Origin: Azorinus chamasolen
Taxonomy: Eukaryota; Mollusca; Bivalvia; Cardiida; Solecurtidae
Length of the DNA: 64,000 bases
NCBI GenBank assembly: GCA_963576725.1
Contig: OY755240.1
Coordinates: 15,120,378 to 15,184,377, forward strand
Direction: 5' to 3'
The notes under the pieces were generated by a model. It made no database searches. It saw nothing but the letters and a program-made list of their open reading frames with translations, and was not told where the DNA came from. The position numbers and the translations under genes are program-made. Positions 36,201 through 44,070 of this stretch are shown here, in pieces (position 1 is the stretch's first letter; each line of letters starts with the position of its first letter).

Positions 36201-36641
36201 ATGGAGTCGTCATTTCCTGAAAACTCGGAAACTATTGCTTATTTTGCCATATATGTTGTTATTCAAACAGTGCAGAGCATTGTTATAACCTTGGTCACTT
36301 TGATATTGATACGGTTTGCATCTTTTGACGAAAATACTAAAATCCCTTCATATCTGATAACATTGGCGCGTTTCTCAAAATGCAAAACAATTCGAAAGGG
36401 TGTCACAGCACGAAAAGTCACACCAGGTCCTGAAAAAGACATAATTACATTGGAATACATAGAATCCAACCAGGAAAAACAAAAGGACTTTGTTAAAGAC
36501 TCAAGCAGCGAAACAAGTGAAGAGGAAATCTACTCGTGGAAATATATAGCGAATGCATTGGACATATTCTTCTTTTTCTTTTTTGGTTTTGTATTTGTTG
36601 TATCAACAATTGTGTGCATGCTTATTGCACAATTCGGATAA
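24092..36641 (+). CDS. Nicotinic acetylcholine receptor-like subunit, complete (gene 2)
   Basis: A pentameric Cys-loop channel subunit. Five coding exons, 24092-24260, 28428-28585, 30910-31032, 33844-33942 and 35910-36641, join with matching phases (1, 0, 0, 0) into 426 residues, a normal length for a short-loop subunit. Residues 1-23 form a signal peptide (MKIAFNLFFVVALC). N25 and N51 are in N-glycosylation motifs. The first junction restores an Asp codon. Exon 2 gives the LTLYWKDDLLTW region. The Cys-loop is C156-C170. TM1 is about 234-256, TM2 265-281, TM3 290-317 and TM4 400-423 (very Phe-rich). GGEK before TM2 suggests cation selectivity. Loop C lacks the adjacent cysteines of alpha subunits, so agonist binding as a principal face is doubtful. 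It is the tandem duplicate of gene 1, and its introns carry many MITEs. Confidence 0.92.
24376..24627. mobile_element. TTAA MITE, family A, intron 1 of gene 2
   Basis: TTAACCCTTTCCATGTTC to TATAAGGGAATAATTAA. The hairpin centre is GACGGCTCCTGTAGGAGCCGTC. Confidence 0.8.
24785..24990. mobile_element. TA-flanked MITE, family F, intron 1 of gene 2
   Basis: Complete: CAGTAAAACCTCTCTATAAC to TATAGAGAGGTTTTTACTG with TA on both sides. The core is GAACGCTCCAATTGGAGCGTTC. Confidence 0.85.
25315..25634. mobile_element. TA-flanked MITE, family M, intron 1 of gene 2
   Basis: The ends are CAGTTGAAAGTTGATACC and GAGATTTCGAAGTTCAACTG with flanking TA. The inner palindrome is GAAAGCTCCTATAGGAACTTTC. Confidence 0.7.
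25690..25800. repeat. GTCT-type microsatellite
   Basis: Irregular CTGT/GTCTGTCTGT repeats ending in GTCCGTTCGTTTG. Confidence 0.85.
25889..26138. mobile_element. TTAA MITE, family B, intron 1 of gene 2
   Basis: TTAACCCTTCCCTTGCTG to AGCAAGCGAAGGGTTAA. In this copy the usual CCTGAT/CCAGAT arm mismatch is absent (both arms read CCAGAT), as expected after gene conversion or point change. Confidence 0.85.
26340..27520 (-). pseudogene. Penelope-like retroelement fragment (RT plus GIY-YIG)
   Basis: Read on the - strand, the order matches Penelope-like elements. First are reverse-transcriptase pieces GSPVLPIMANLCMEW (about 27431-27475) and LWKRYVVD (about 27363-27390, where active elements have YVDD). 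Next come IPLLDTLIVRKPD (about 27208-27250) and THTDHWLHFTSNHPLQHT (about 27130-27185). The GIY-YIG endonuclease region follows, VYKSPCKNCEKV then IGKTG (about 26690-26755), and finally NKSAITYHANQHNHEIDWEG near 26540-26600. In-frame stops (including one between CEKV and IGKTG), frameshifts and the altered YVDD show that it is dead. It lies in intron 1 of gene 2, opposite to the gene. Confidence 0.8.
27634..28216. repeat. 282 bp tandem repeat, two full units
   Basis: The phrase AGGGTGGTGATCCCCCGAAA or its start occurs at 27641, 27923 and 28205, an exact 282-base period. The two units are nearly identical. Each holds GACTCGGTTTTATTGAGTC (a small hairpin) and GACGTTTTACGGCCGCCAC. The weak open reading on the - strand (28067-28294) seems incidental. 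Confidence 0.85.
28428..28585 (+). CDS. Gene 2 exon 2 (extracellular domain)
   Basis: 158 bases between CTTCCAG and GTAGGA. The first two bases complete the Asp codon split from exon 1; 52 codons follow and end phase 0 with YYMWPQ. It runs directly into NDVWKPD of exon 3, as in the receptor family. Confidence 0.9.
28907..29178. mobile_element. TTAA MITE, family A2, intron 2 of gene 2
   Basis: TTAACCCTTTCCCTATTG at the left. The core GACGGCTCCTATAGGAGCCGTC sits in arms GCAGACCCTGATCA / TGATCTGGGTATAC. The right end is decayed (ATATAAGGGTGTCAA). This copy has TGACGTCA at about 28945. Confidence 0.75.
29570..29799. mobile_element. TTAA MITE, family A2, intron 2 of gene 2
   Basis: TTAACCCTTTACTTCATG to GCAGGAAGGGTTAA. 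The left half of the GCTCC hairpin is deleted, leaving ACCCTACAGGAGCCGTCTGA. Confidence 0.75.
30495..30723. mobile_element. TTAA MITE, family D, private to gene 2
   Basis: TTAACTCATTCTCTCCTAG to GGAGGTAATGTGTTAA. The same flanking sequence in copy 1 (about 4995-5040) has a single TTAA at 5009-5012 and no insert. Confidence 0.88.
30910..31032 (+). CDS. Gene 2 exon 3 (extracellular domain)
   Basis: 41 codons, phase 0, between TAAACAG and GTAGGT. Three codons differ from gene 1 exon 3 (Ser-His for Ser-Asn, VEVDYQ for VKVDNQ). Confidence 0.9.
31074..31287. mobile_element. TTAA MITE, family C, intron 3 of gene 2
   Basis: TTAACTTTTAGCCTGC to CAGGCTAAAGGTAAA. It is at the same position as 5898-6110 in gene 1, so it was inserted before duplication. 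A second C-like hairpin at about 31370-31435 is also shared. Confidence 0.75.
31560..31740. repeat. Family A2 remnant, intron 3 of gene 2
   Basis: It contains AATATTATCTAGAATAATTG, GCAAACAGAGCAGACCCTG and AGGAGCCGTCTAATCTGGG; both ends are lost. Confidence 0.5.
32023..32272. mobile_element. TTAA MITE, family B, intron 3 of gene 2
   Basis: Complete, TTAACCCTTCGTTTGCTG to AGCAAGCGAAGGGTTAA, with the core GACAGCTCCTGTAGGAGCTGTC. A family H left-end fragment (TTAACCCATTTGCTCCC) adjoins it, sharing the TTAA. Confidence 0.85.
33143..33247. repeat. Family J inner palindrome fragment
   Basis: CCCTATGTAGTGGCCACTC and GAGCGGTCACAATATGGGG face each other around CGATTCTAAAGA arms. The CAG/TA termini are not evident. 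Confidence 0.6.
33500..33752. mobile_element. TTAA MITE, family E, intron 3 of gene 2
   Basis: TTAACCCTATCACCGCCAATG at the left. The hairpin CAGACGCAGCC / GGCGGCGTCTG surrounds TTTTTAA. The right end is ACCTAAAAGGTTGAC. Confidence 0.7.
33844..33942 (+). CDS. Gene 2 exon 4 (Cys-loop)
   Basis: 33 codons, phase 0, between CTTGTAG and GTAAAT. It contains CSMDITYFPYDTQVC. Confidence 0.9.
33978..34195 (+). mobile_element. Truncated tandem-repeat element (GTCCGTC head)
   Basis: It starts with the imperfect palindrome GTCTCACCTTTTTATGGGGAGAC. A GTCCGTCTGTCC microsatellite follows, then text of the type seen in the repeat units elsewhere (CACCAAACTTCATAGGAATG). The right end is missing. The design matches 53629, 56704 and 63358. 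Confidence 0.6.
34353..34567. mobile_element. TTAA MITE, family D, intron 4 of gene 2
   Basis: TTAACCCATAATATCCTACTG to GGAGGGAATGAGTTAA. The hairpin core is partly deleted (TTTGTTCCTATCTATTTAAC). Confidence 0.75.
35500..35830. repeat. AT-rich tract and decayed L-type MITE, intron 4 of gene 2
   Basis: 35500-35640 is ATATGATATA-like low complexity. At about 35685-35815, GGCAGGTGCCTTCTAGAGGA and GTCCGGTTTAGAGGGGTTC mark an old MITE also present in gene 1 at about 9325-9440. Confidence 0.5.
35910..36641 (+). CDS. Gene 2 exon 5 (TM1-TM4 and stop)
   Basis: Begins after ATTGCAG with VSMAGG and ends at TAA, 243 codons plus stop. Very similar to gene 1 exon 5 at DNA and protein level. Most changes fall in the TM3-TM4 loop (residues about 318-399). 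Confidence 0.93.
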   Translation, partial: VSMAGGQEGIVMDEYQSNSAWDVTGSSWKSLYENSETSIVFVITLKRKPLYNMLTLVFPLVTLGILNLFVFLLPSDGGEKAGYSITVFLAFAVFLTIMESSFPENSETIAYFAIYVVIQTVQSIVITLVTLILIRFASFDENTKIPSYLITLARFSKCKTIRKGVTARKVTPGPEKDIITLEYIESNQEKQKDFVKDSSSETSEEEIYSWKYIANALDIFFFFFFGFVFVVSTIVCMLIAQFG

Positions 36642-36721
36642 CCCTTTCCCGCTGAACACGACTGATACGTTGCAAACAACCTGGATCCGTTCGACAAGTA
36701 AAGACGGGATTCTTTATTGAC

Positions 36722-36962
36722 TTAACCCTTTCGGCGCCAAATTTCTAATTGTCGTCTGCAATCCAAATTTGTTAAATCATTCGGTACAATAATAAAATAA
36801 GATAAATAAATGCAAATTTCAAAGGAATAAAGCACATATATAGAAATATAGAAAGAGACAAAAAGTGAAGTCCCTGATCAGACGCCGCCTTTTCAAGGTC
36901 TGATCTGGGACTGCACTGTTTGTCGTGGTGCATTTATGCGACATCGGCAGTGAAAGGGTTAA
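36722..36962. mobile_element. TTAA MITE, family E, just downstream of gene 2
   Basis: TTAACCCTTTCGGCGCC to GGCAGTGAAAGGGTTAA, 80 bases after the stop. It contains three AATAAA hexamers in the sense of the gene. Confidence 0.85.
36791..36841 (+). promoter_or_regulatory. Candidate polyadenylation signals, gene 2
   Basis: AATAAA at 36791-36796, 36805-36810 and 36836-36841, all inside the family E element and 150-200 bases after the stop. No earlier AATAAA follows the stop. Confidence 0.4.
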
Positions 36963-37104
36963 CTGGATGCAGCTCATCGTCATTTAAGAACGATTCAATG
37001 TGTAATCATAATTGGCTCATGTGATAGATTGTTTGACATCCGTATTGATACAAAATCAATACATCCTCGGAACAAATATAGTCTCAATATAAAGTTGTTT
37101 ACCA

Positions 37105-37252
37105 TATTAGTTATACAGTTCTTTCCCAGGGTACATGACGATTTATTCCCGACTGAGGAAAATCATGTTGCCCGAGCCGTTACATGTAGGCGAGGGTTAC
37201 ATGATTTTACCAGTCGGGAATAAATCGTCATATACCCTGGGAAATAACTGTA
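37105..37252. repeat. Palindrome with long arms
   Basis: The arms TTATACAGTTCTTTCCCAGG and CCTGGGAAATAACTGTATAA are inverted, as are CGATTTATTCCCGACTG and CAGTCGGGAATAAATCG. The centre is ATCATGTTGCCCGAG with a second small hairpin. Confidence 0.75.
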
Positions 37253-37258
37253 TAACGA

Positions 37259-37797
37259 ATTTATTATACTGCAAAGTTGTACGGTTCGGATACTTTATAT
37301 AAATCCATCGAAATATTAGATCAGAGCAGTTTAAGTATTTATGTATTATATTAATTCCCTATTTTGGAATATTTTCTTCATTGTAAATCCATTTTGGCAT
37401 GTTGAATCACGCTAATTCCCCTAAAAGCGCCCCAATACATTAATTCTACCCGAAGGTATCCGAAGTGGTGTGTATTGTATTTCATCGGCGTTCGTGATAT
37501 TATAGATGGCTGGACGATATAATAACTCCGCTAAAAACTGGTTTATTAGTCATTTCAAACAATGATGTTTTTTAATTCATTTCTGCGTTTTTTTCTTTAC
37601 GTTTCAATAGTTGTCTATTATGAATTTTGCTATTGTTTAGCCGAGTCGAGAAGTCGGTCTTTTGATTTCTGATCATAATATGTGGGGTCTGCCATGGGGA
37701 ATTTCTATGTACCCTCACAGCTCACAGGGTACATGGACTCATGTACACGGCTAGTTAACCAATCAGAAGTGAGGATTTTACTTTGCAGTATAATAAT
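37259..37797. repeat. Element bounded by inverted TTATTATACTGCAAAGT
   Basis: TTATTATACTGCAAAGT at the left and ACTTTGCAGTATAATAA at the right bracket 540 bases with no coding evidence. It may be a solo foldback or a deleted DNA transposon. Confidence 0.5.
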
Positions 37798-37799
37798 GT

Positions 37800-38900
37800 A
37801 ACATGGAATGATGGAATAAATAGTTACATTAGTCTATTGAATCAACGTATTCTGAAAGCTTCGTTGATAAATCGAATTCCTTGTAGGAATTGCATACTTG
37901 GATGAGTTTGAACACATTTGGTCTAGCAGTATAATACCTTAGTGTACGTTTACCTAGTTGAAGTTAACGAAAGTGGCATAATTCCAACCTAAAGTTATTC
38001 TCGTCTTCTGTCGCGTTTTATCGCAATAGTTACAAATTCGCAGTCTTCTTTCTTGTTATTTGATAATATTTAAAACTCGATTTACATATAAAGGAAACCT
38101 TCCTACATGTTCATGCATGACATTGTTACAACTATTGGTTTTTAATTTCCTGTCTGAGTTCTATTCTACTTTTACACCCAACATTACATACATAATTTGA
38201 TTCCTACATCCCAGAAGTTTTAATTGTGTGTAGACCAAACACGTATTAGGAATTATTTGTTTCATACATTTTGTTGATTGAGAATATGTATAGCGCTAAG
38301 TGCAAATGCATTTCACATGTCATCATTTCTAACATAAACACGAATGAGTTAATGAGATAAAATGCGTGTCTAAGGGTTATACACAATCCGTGTACAATAC
38401 AAATATTATGCAGTAATGTCACTGTTTTATATTGGTAACTACGTAATTATGTAACCAGGGTTTCATATTGCTAAAGTGTAGGCTGCTTTAGTTTTATGGA
38501 ACCATGGTTCCAGATAATCAGAATGATAGGAATGGCTGCTTACATGTATATCTCAGTATGTCACGTATACATTAGTGTATGAAAACATGATTGAGAGGGA
38601 GAGAGTTGAGATGCACGAAATAACATTTACACATGCTTTGCACGGACTTTCTCTCTATCTTCTTCCTATATGCGTTCCCGCTGTCTAAGGTCTGTGCGTT
38701 CCAGTCCACCTTGATGGTAACATCTCGATAAATATATATATAAGAAAGTAGGAGTGACCTGTCGTTTTTATTTATACATTTGTTTCCAAACTATTCCATT
38801 CTATACAGAAGGGTGTTGCTTAAACTGACGAACCAATTTCTCGTGAAACTCGTGCAGTTGGTTAGACCAGAAGTCTGATTGCCTATACATTGTAGTGATT
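37800..38900. other. No gene or repeat recognised
   Basis: AT-rich, non-repetitive at this scale. No reading longer than chance and no terminal repeats were seen. Confidence 0.45.
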
Positions 38901-38905
38901 AAAAA

Positions 38906-39093
38906 TTATGAAGGGAGGTGATCCCCCGAAAGCATAAATTGCAACACAAAAAGAGAAAATTCATGAGCAATAATTGAGAGTGCAACACTGCTCACGCCCC
39001 TTAGCACCGGTTTAAGCGGTATTTAATTTTCAGAACAAGAAGTACTGAAATTCATGATCTCGAAGGATCAGAAGGTATAACAACACTGAGAAT
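38906..39093. repeat. Partial copy of the 282 bp repeat
   Basis: It has AGGTGATCCCCCGAAAGC, CAACACTGCTCACGCCCC and CGGTTTAAGCGGTATTTAAT. The GACTCGGTTTTATTGAGTC hairpin is deleted. Confidence 0.8.
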
Positions 39094-39373
39094 TAAACCA
39101 AATAGTGCAATGCTGAGCTCACCTAATACAATAGTGGTATTATCCCAATTTACGGGTCATCTATAAATAAAAACGACATGTCACTCCTTCTTGCTAATAC
39201 TTCATAGTTTACTTTTACTTTGTTGTCTTACGACAACAACTTGAATAGTATAAGTCTAAAGGTAAACCAAGCTATATTCAATTTGAGACTTGTTGTTATT
39301 TTGTTGTTTACATAACAGAACACAAATATAGGACCAGACAACATAATGTAGTAAGTTGTAACAAATAATGTAC

Positions 39374-39445
39374 TGGGTTTTGGTCTAATGGATATGTATC
39401 TGGTCTTGCAAACAGGGGGTTGTGAGTTCGAATCCCAGGCTATAC
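39374..39445 (+). tRNA. tRNA-like sequence (decayed, Ala TGC-type loop)
   Basis: A-box-like TGGTCTAATGG and B-box-like GAGTTCGAATCCC are about 45 bases apart. The anticodon-loop region reads CTTGCAA (TGC). The anticodon and acceptor stems do not pair well. It is a pseudo-tRNA or SINE head. Confidence 0.45.
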
Positions 39446-39585
39446 AGCTTCCTTTTTTTTAAAAATGATTTGCTATTTGTAGTCATCTTATTAATTGTTC
39501 AATTATATGTTAATATTTTGTTATTAATTATTATATGTTATATTTATTGTTGTTTTGTATGGACAATTAATTAATAAAAAAACAT

Positions 39586-39657
39586 TGGCCACTGGTCAGA
39601 ATCGAACTCGAGACCTGGCACATGCAAGCCCAGATACATATCCATTGCATCACGACA
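39586..39657 (-). tRNA. Second tRNA-like sequence, convergent with the first
   Basis: On the - strand it shares ATGGATATGTATCTGG and CTTGCA with the preceding one, followed by GAGTTCGATTCTG. The loop again reads TGC. Stems are imperfect. Confidence 0.45.
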
Positions 39658-40029
39658 ATTATTTTGAAGGGTTGTGGTTTGCGAAGTCCCTTAAACATTA
39701 GGAAGCGCCATAGTCGCTTCATTTTGTTTACATTTGAGTAGGTCATGTTTTGTTCTAAAATATGTTGGTCTATAGTCAAACAACTAGGTCTGACGGGTCA
39801 CGGGTTCGCCGAGTCCATTTTTAAGGGAGATCAGCATTTCGGATATCCACGTGTCATTTTTAAAAGAGAAGGTTTAGTTATAGGTATAAACAATAAGCGC
39901 ACTAGTTATCGGAAAAATAGCGTAGTGGATAAGTCGTAGGACCATAAATAAGTATATCTGTACTATATCCCATGTGTCAGGTAAGTACAAGAGCGAAGTC
40001 TGTGTTGAATTGTATTTAGTAAATTTATT

Positions 40030-40562
40030 CTGTTTCGGTATCACGCGGCTATATATTGTTGAAATCTCTAAATTGTTATAGACACAGTGTCAGCAACATG
40101 ATAGTTCAACTAAACTGGCGAAGTTTAGCAGATAGAAGAACTGACTCCCGTCTCACCATGCTTTATAAAATCACACATGACAAAGTTGCAGTCCCAAGAA
40201 CCGACATACTCATCCCACCTATCAGGCATTCCAGAAACTCACACTCTCTTTCCTACCAAATTCCACCTTGTAGAACCCAGACACGGCAGCAATCCGTCTT
40301 TCCTCGAACTATCAGAAATTGGAACAGCCTACCACAGAACATTTCCATGAGCGAAACCACAGAGTCGTTCAAGGCATCTATATCAGCACTATACTGATCA
40401 AATATTAGCATGTACATAGTTTTATTAATAAACTGATTCATAGAAAAAAGAAAAAAAGGTATATATATATATATAGTCACTTCCTGGTGCATCCAGTGCA
40501 CACCTAGTATATTGGCGTAATCTTCATCGAAGGCGACCGATTACGAAGTAGAAGAAGACACC
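40030..40562 (+). mobile_element. 5'-truncated LINE (C-terminal RT tail and 3' UTR)
   Basis: The reading 40056-40397 is typical of the region after the reverse-transcriptase domain of CR1/L2/jockey-type LINEs: LNWRSLADRRTDSRLTMLYK, FPRTIRNWNSLPQN and ESFKASISALY. The 3' tail contains an A-rich stretch, TATATATATA and CGACCGATTACGAAGTAGAA. Nothing upstream encodes the catalytic domain. Confidence 0.75.
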
Positions 40563-40708
40563 AAATAGTTAGTTAGTATATTGTTTCTCATTTATATAAC
40601 AGGCTTTTCTTATACCGCCTTGAATAAACACATCGAACTTTCTCGGGCGTTGGCTACTTCCTAACCCTGGTTCACATATACATGTATTGGTAGCTACATA
40701 TATGTATA

Positions 40709-40848
40709 CTGCCACTAAATTACATCAATGATTGTATGTTGAAGACAGGTGGTTGCTTAAAGCAAGTTGACCTTGCTTTAAGCAGCCACCTGTCCTAAAT
40801 ACTAACTAATTAGCACAATTTAACGGCCGTTATAGAGAGGTTTTACTG
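40709..40848. mobile_element. Family F MITE without left end
   Basis: The left TIR is missing and the core is deleted (GCAAGTTGACCTTGC). The right end is TATAGAGAGGTTTTACTG. A 28-base direct duplication, GTATTGGTAGCTACATATAT and on to ACTG, flanks it (40684-40711 and 40848-40875). Confidence 0.7.
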
Positions 40849-40892
40849 TATTGGTAGCTACATATATGTATACTGATGAGAAGCACTTTGTT

Positions 40893-41145
40893 TATCCCTT
40901 TACCTGTTCAATATTAATGTAAGAACTAGTTATTAATATTAATTAAATCTATATTTGTATAATTGCATATGGACACAGACCGACTTGGTTCAGAAATAAA
41001 CTATATAGCCTAATCATATCTACATTGTACTATATTAAGCAAACAGAACAGACCATGATCAGACGACTACTATAGGAGCCGTCTGATCTGTGTCTACTCT
41101 GTTTGTAAATGCGTGAAAAATGTTTATATGAAGGAACGGGTTAAA
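40893..41145. mobile_element. TTAA MITE, family A2
   Basis: CCCTTTACCTGTTCAATA to GAAGGAACGGGTTAA. The core is GACGACTACTATAGGAGCCGTC. Confidence 0.75.
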
Positions 41146-41189
41146 TCCGAAAAAGAAATGTCTATGTTCAAACCGGAATTTTAATATTT

Positions 41190-41310
41190 AATTCTAACTT
41201 AAAAAGAAGTTAGATTTTATTCTGCTTGATTTGCACGTCACCTGTTTTAAAAACCGATATGGACATTAATTTGAAAGTCCGGTTCAGAGAGGTTTGACTC
41301 TAAGCGTGTT
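41190..41310. repeat. L-type MITE remnant
   Basis: GCACGTCACCTGTTTTAAAA and GTCCGGTTCAGAGAGGTTTGAC at the right; the left end is lost. Confidence 0.4.
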
Positions 41311-41629
41311 GAACGTATCAACATTCACATGTTTTCACATTTATGCAATAAATTTCAATATACACACTTATCAATTTTATTTTTAGTTATCAAAAATCCA
41401 TTGGCTACAAATAATACACGTGCATTATTGGCCTATGCTTGCATAATATGGTACATGTATCAGAACCCATTAGTAACAGTTATATAAATTAAACACTCAT
41501 GTACGGTCCGCTATATAGATACTCGCAGAATTTGTTTTGGGACCATGTGGAATTATTTTGTTATTGTATCAAAACAATCCATTATCTTCATGAAGGATTA
41601 TGCAAAAAAGGCGTCTTCATAGCGCAGGA

Positions 41630-41875
41630 TTAACCATTTACTCCATAAATACGCCTTTCTACGACTTTGCAAATAAAGCAGACCCAGATCAGACAACTAT
41701 AGGAGCCGTCTGATCAGGGTCTGCTCTGTTTGCTTATGAAATAATATAGATATGACTACACTTTCTGCTATGGTCAAAAATTCCAGTGTCCGTGTGTTAT
41801 TCTAACATTTGATCTAATTAATATTCACGATGCCTTTATTTCTTACAGAGATATTCACAGAGTAAATGATAAAAC
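41630..41875. mobile_element. TTAA MITE, family A2 (reverse)
   Basis: TTAACCATTTACTCCATAAA at the left. The hairpin arms are CAGACCCAGATCAGAC and GTCTGATCAGGGTCTG. The right end is decayed (CAGAGTAAATGATAAAA). Confidence 0.7.
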
Positions 41876-42012
41876 ATAATAATATGCGGTGTGACTCGTG
41901 CATTGCAAACGAAAATAAACGTTTTTGCTCTGATATGAATGAAACGGACCGGGTCAAATACAGCCAAATTCAACCAATGCATGGACCACGTTCTGTTTGT
42001 TGCTTCCAACGC

Positions 42013-42237
42013 TTAGCCCTTACCCGGGTATACCCGACTTGATTCACATTTGCAAAAAGCTCCGATCCACAAGAAACGCCGTGCATTTCGGCGTCTCATC
42101 AGGAGCCAGGCTGTTTGATGTTCGGTAATTTTGTGTTTCAAAAGTTAGATTCAAATTGGAAATACAATGTAGTCAAACAGCACCAGATCCAAATTTGAGT
42201 AGACAGTATTATTTTATACAGCCAGGTAAAGGTTAAA
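42013..42237. mobile_element. TTAA MITE, family C-like
   Basis: TTAGCCCTTACCCGGGTA to CCAGGTAAAGGTTAA. The core is GCATTTCGGCGTCTCATCAG. Confidence 0.55.
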
Positions 42238-42269
42238 GAGTCAACACTACTGCAGAGGAAAATAAGCTA

Positions 42270-42440
42270 CAGTTACACCTATCTATAACGGCCACTAAAT
42301 TACATCAATGATTGTGTGTTGAAGACAGGTGGCTGCTTTAGGAGCGTTCTGTTTTACTTTCCCCTTGCTTTAAGCAGCCACCTGCCCTACATACCAACTA
42401 ATTAACATAATTTAGTGGCCGTTATAGAGAGGTTTTACTG
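42270..42440. mobile_element. TA-class MITE, family F, part of inner arm lost
   Basis: CAGTTACACCTATCTATAAC at the left and TATAGAGAGGTTTTACTG then TA at the right. The left inner arm between GGCTGCTT and TAGGAGCG is deleted. Confidence 0.7.
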
Positions 42441-42557
42441 TATGTCATAAAATTACTCTGTCATCTGCAAAAAAAACCCAACAAGTATGAAGTATGGTAT
42501 GAGTGGAAATTCTACAGTTTTGTTCTCTTCCATATTTTACTTAAACCTCTAACACGG

Positions 42558-42734
42558 TTAAGCCATCTCACTGGTCTATATTTATTCCAAATTTCAATAC
42601 TTATGGAATATTCATGCACAAACAAGTGATAATGAAATATAGAAGGTGGAACACTGTAGGCATTTTAGAAACTAAAGAAGCAGAGTTTTCAGATCCCATT
42701 AGCAAACAGAGCAGACCCTGATCAGAAGGGTTAA
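42558..42734. mobile_element. TTAA MITE, family A, right arm deleted
   Basis: TTAAGCCATCTCACTGG to GATCAGAAGGGTTAA. The element stops after GCAGACCCTGATCAGA, half way through the hairpin, but retains the terminal AGGGTTAA. Confidence 0.65.
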
Positions 42735-43195
42735 ATATCCCAACACAGTTTATGTATCTTTGCAAATAGACTGATACACTCATCGTCTCATTAGGGTCCA
42801 AACTTAGCAAATTGATTGGCTGACTCACAGTTGTCCAGCACAGGAACTACATGTATGTCTAAAATAAGTTACAATATCCCTTAATTAACGTTTTGTAACA
42901 TTTTGAGCCGATAAAAAGTTTGGGGCGTTTTGAGACGAAGTTGAAATTTTGTATATCTTATAATTATACTGCGACAAAAATTATCTTCTCAAAGTGTGTG
43001 ATGAGTTGTGGTGCAATTTCGATTACATTCCGATTCAATAAATATTTTGAGAAGCCTTATACCGAGTTTAAAGCAGCGTGGATCCTAAGTAATTACAGGT
43101 CTTTTTCGGCGTCTCATGTGGATTCAATTTGTTTGCAAATGCAAATATATAGGTCACGAATAACGGGATGAGGATCGATGATGTGTGTGGGGATA

Positions 43196-43383
43196 CAGTA
43201 AAACTCCCCTAATGCGACCACTTAATGAATAAACATAGGTGTCTTTATAAGCAGGTGGTTGTTTAATGCAGGACAAAATGAGCTTTCTGCTTTATGTTTG
43301 TCCTTCAGTAAGCTACCGCCTGCCTCTACCACCAGTAGGTATATACCTCTTTTAGGTGGTCGCATTAGATGGGGTTTTACTAT
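43196..43383. mobile_element. TA-class MITE, family K
   Basis: CAGTAAAACTCCCCTAATGC to CGCATTAGATGGGGTTTTAC. Inner arms are GCAGGTGGTTGTTTAATGCA and its inverse, with a partly deleted core. Confidence 0.7.
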
Positions 43384-43935
43384 AGTTACTTAGGAACTAA
43401 AGATAACAAATGGGCTTTTGCGGAGGAACTCATATGTTTTATCACTGGTTTTGTATGTAATGAATGCATACACATGTAGAGTCAGATTATTTCTGGTAGT
43501 ATGCTAAATAAGAACATTTAACCGTTTCAATCCTGAATTTTCATTTAGACTATTTCAAAGTTCAAACAGGCCAAGCTTAGTGTGAATATGCAGGGATCTA
43601 AAAATAAATAGCGTGACGAACACTGTACATGAGACCTCTCATCAGTGTCTACACTATTTGCAAATGGCAATATTGATAATTGACACTTCCTGCAGAATAT
43701 CTCTGCTATGTATACACTACTCAACACCAGTCTACTTGTTAACCCGTAGCCTGATAGTTCTAAACGCATTTGCAATTAGAGTAGACCCAGACCATACAGC
43801 TTCCTTAGGGTTCTTCTGAGCAGGTCCTGTTCTGTGCTTATATAATATAGAACGAAATTGCCTGTTTTCATAATGCCATTATAAAGATTCAGCTAAGTAA
43901 TAGCCATATTATTTCTTCCTTTATGAAAAAAAGTT

Positions 43936-44070
43936 TTAACCCTTTCCTTTATATACACGCGTTTACGCCTATTTACAAACAGAGTAGATCCGGATCATAC
44001 GGCTGATATCGGAACCGCCTGACCAGGGTCTGATCCGTTTGCTTATGAAATTATAATACATCTGATCATA
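43936..44070. mobile_element. TTAA MITE, family A, truncated
   Basis: TTAACCCTTTCCTTTATATA and a diverged core CATACGGCTGATATCGGAAC. The right half is missing. Confidence 0.6.

Larger units (their letters stand above)
29390..36962. repeat. Segmental duplication, copy 2 (pairs with 2530-10630)
   Basis: Contains exons 3-5 of gene 2 with their introns, collinear with copy 1. Differences are mainly MITE insertions private to one copy (such as 30495-30723 here) and microindels. Confidence 0.8.

Noticed and set aside
39800..39960. Third tRNA-like gene near TAGCGTAGTGGATAAGTC
   Set aside because: An A-box-like match without a B box or foldable arms.
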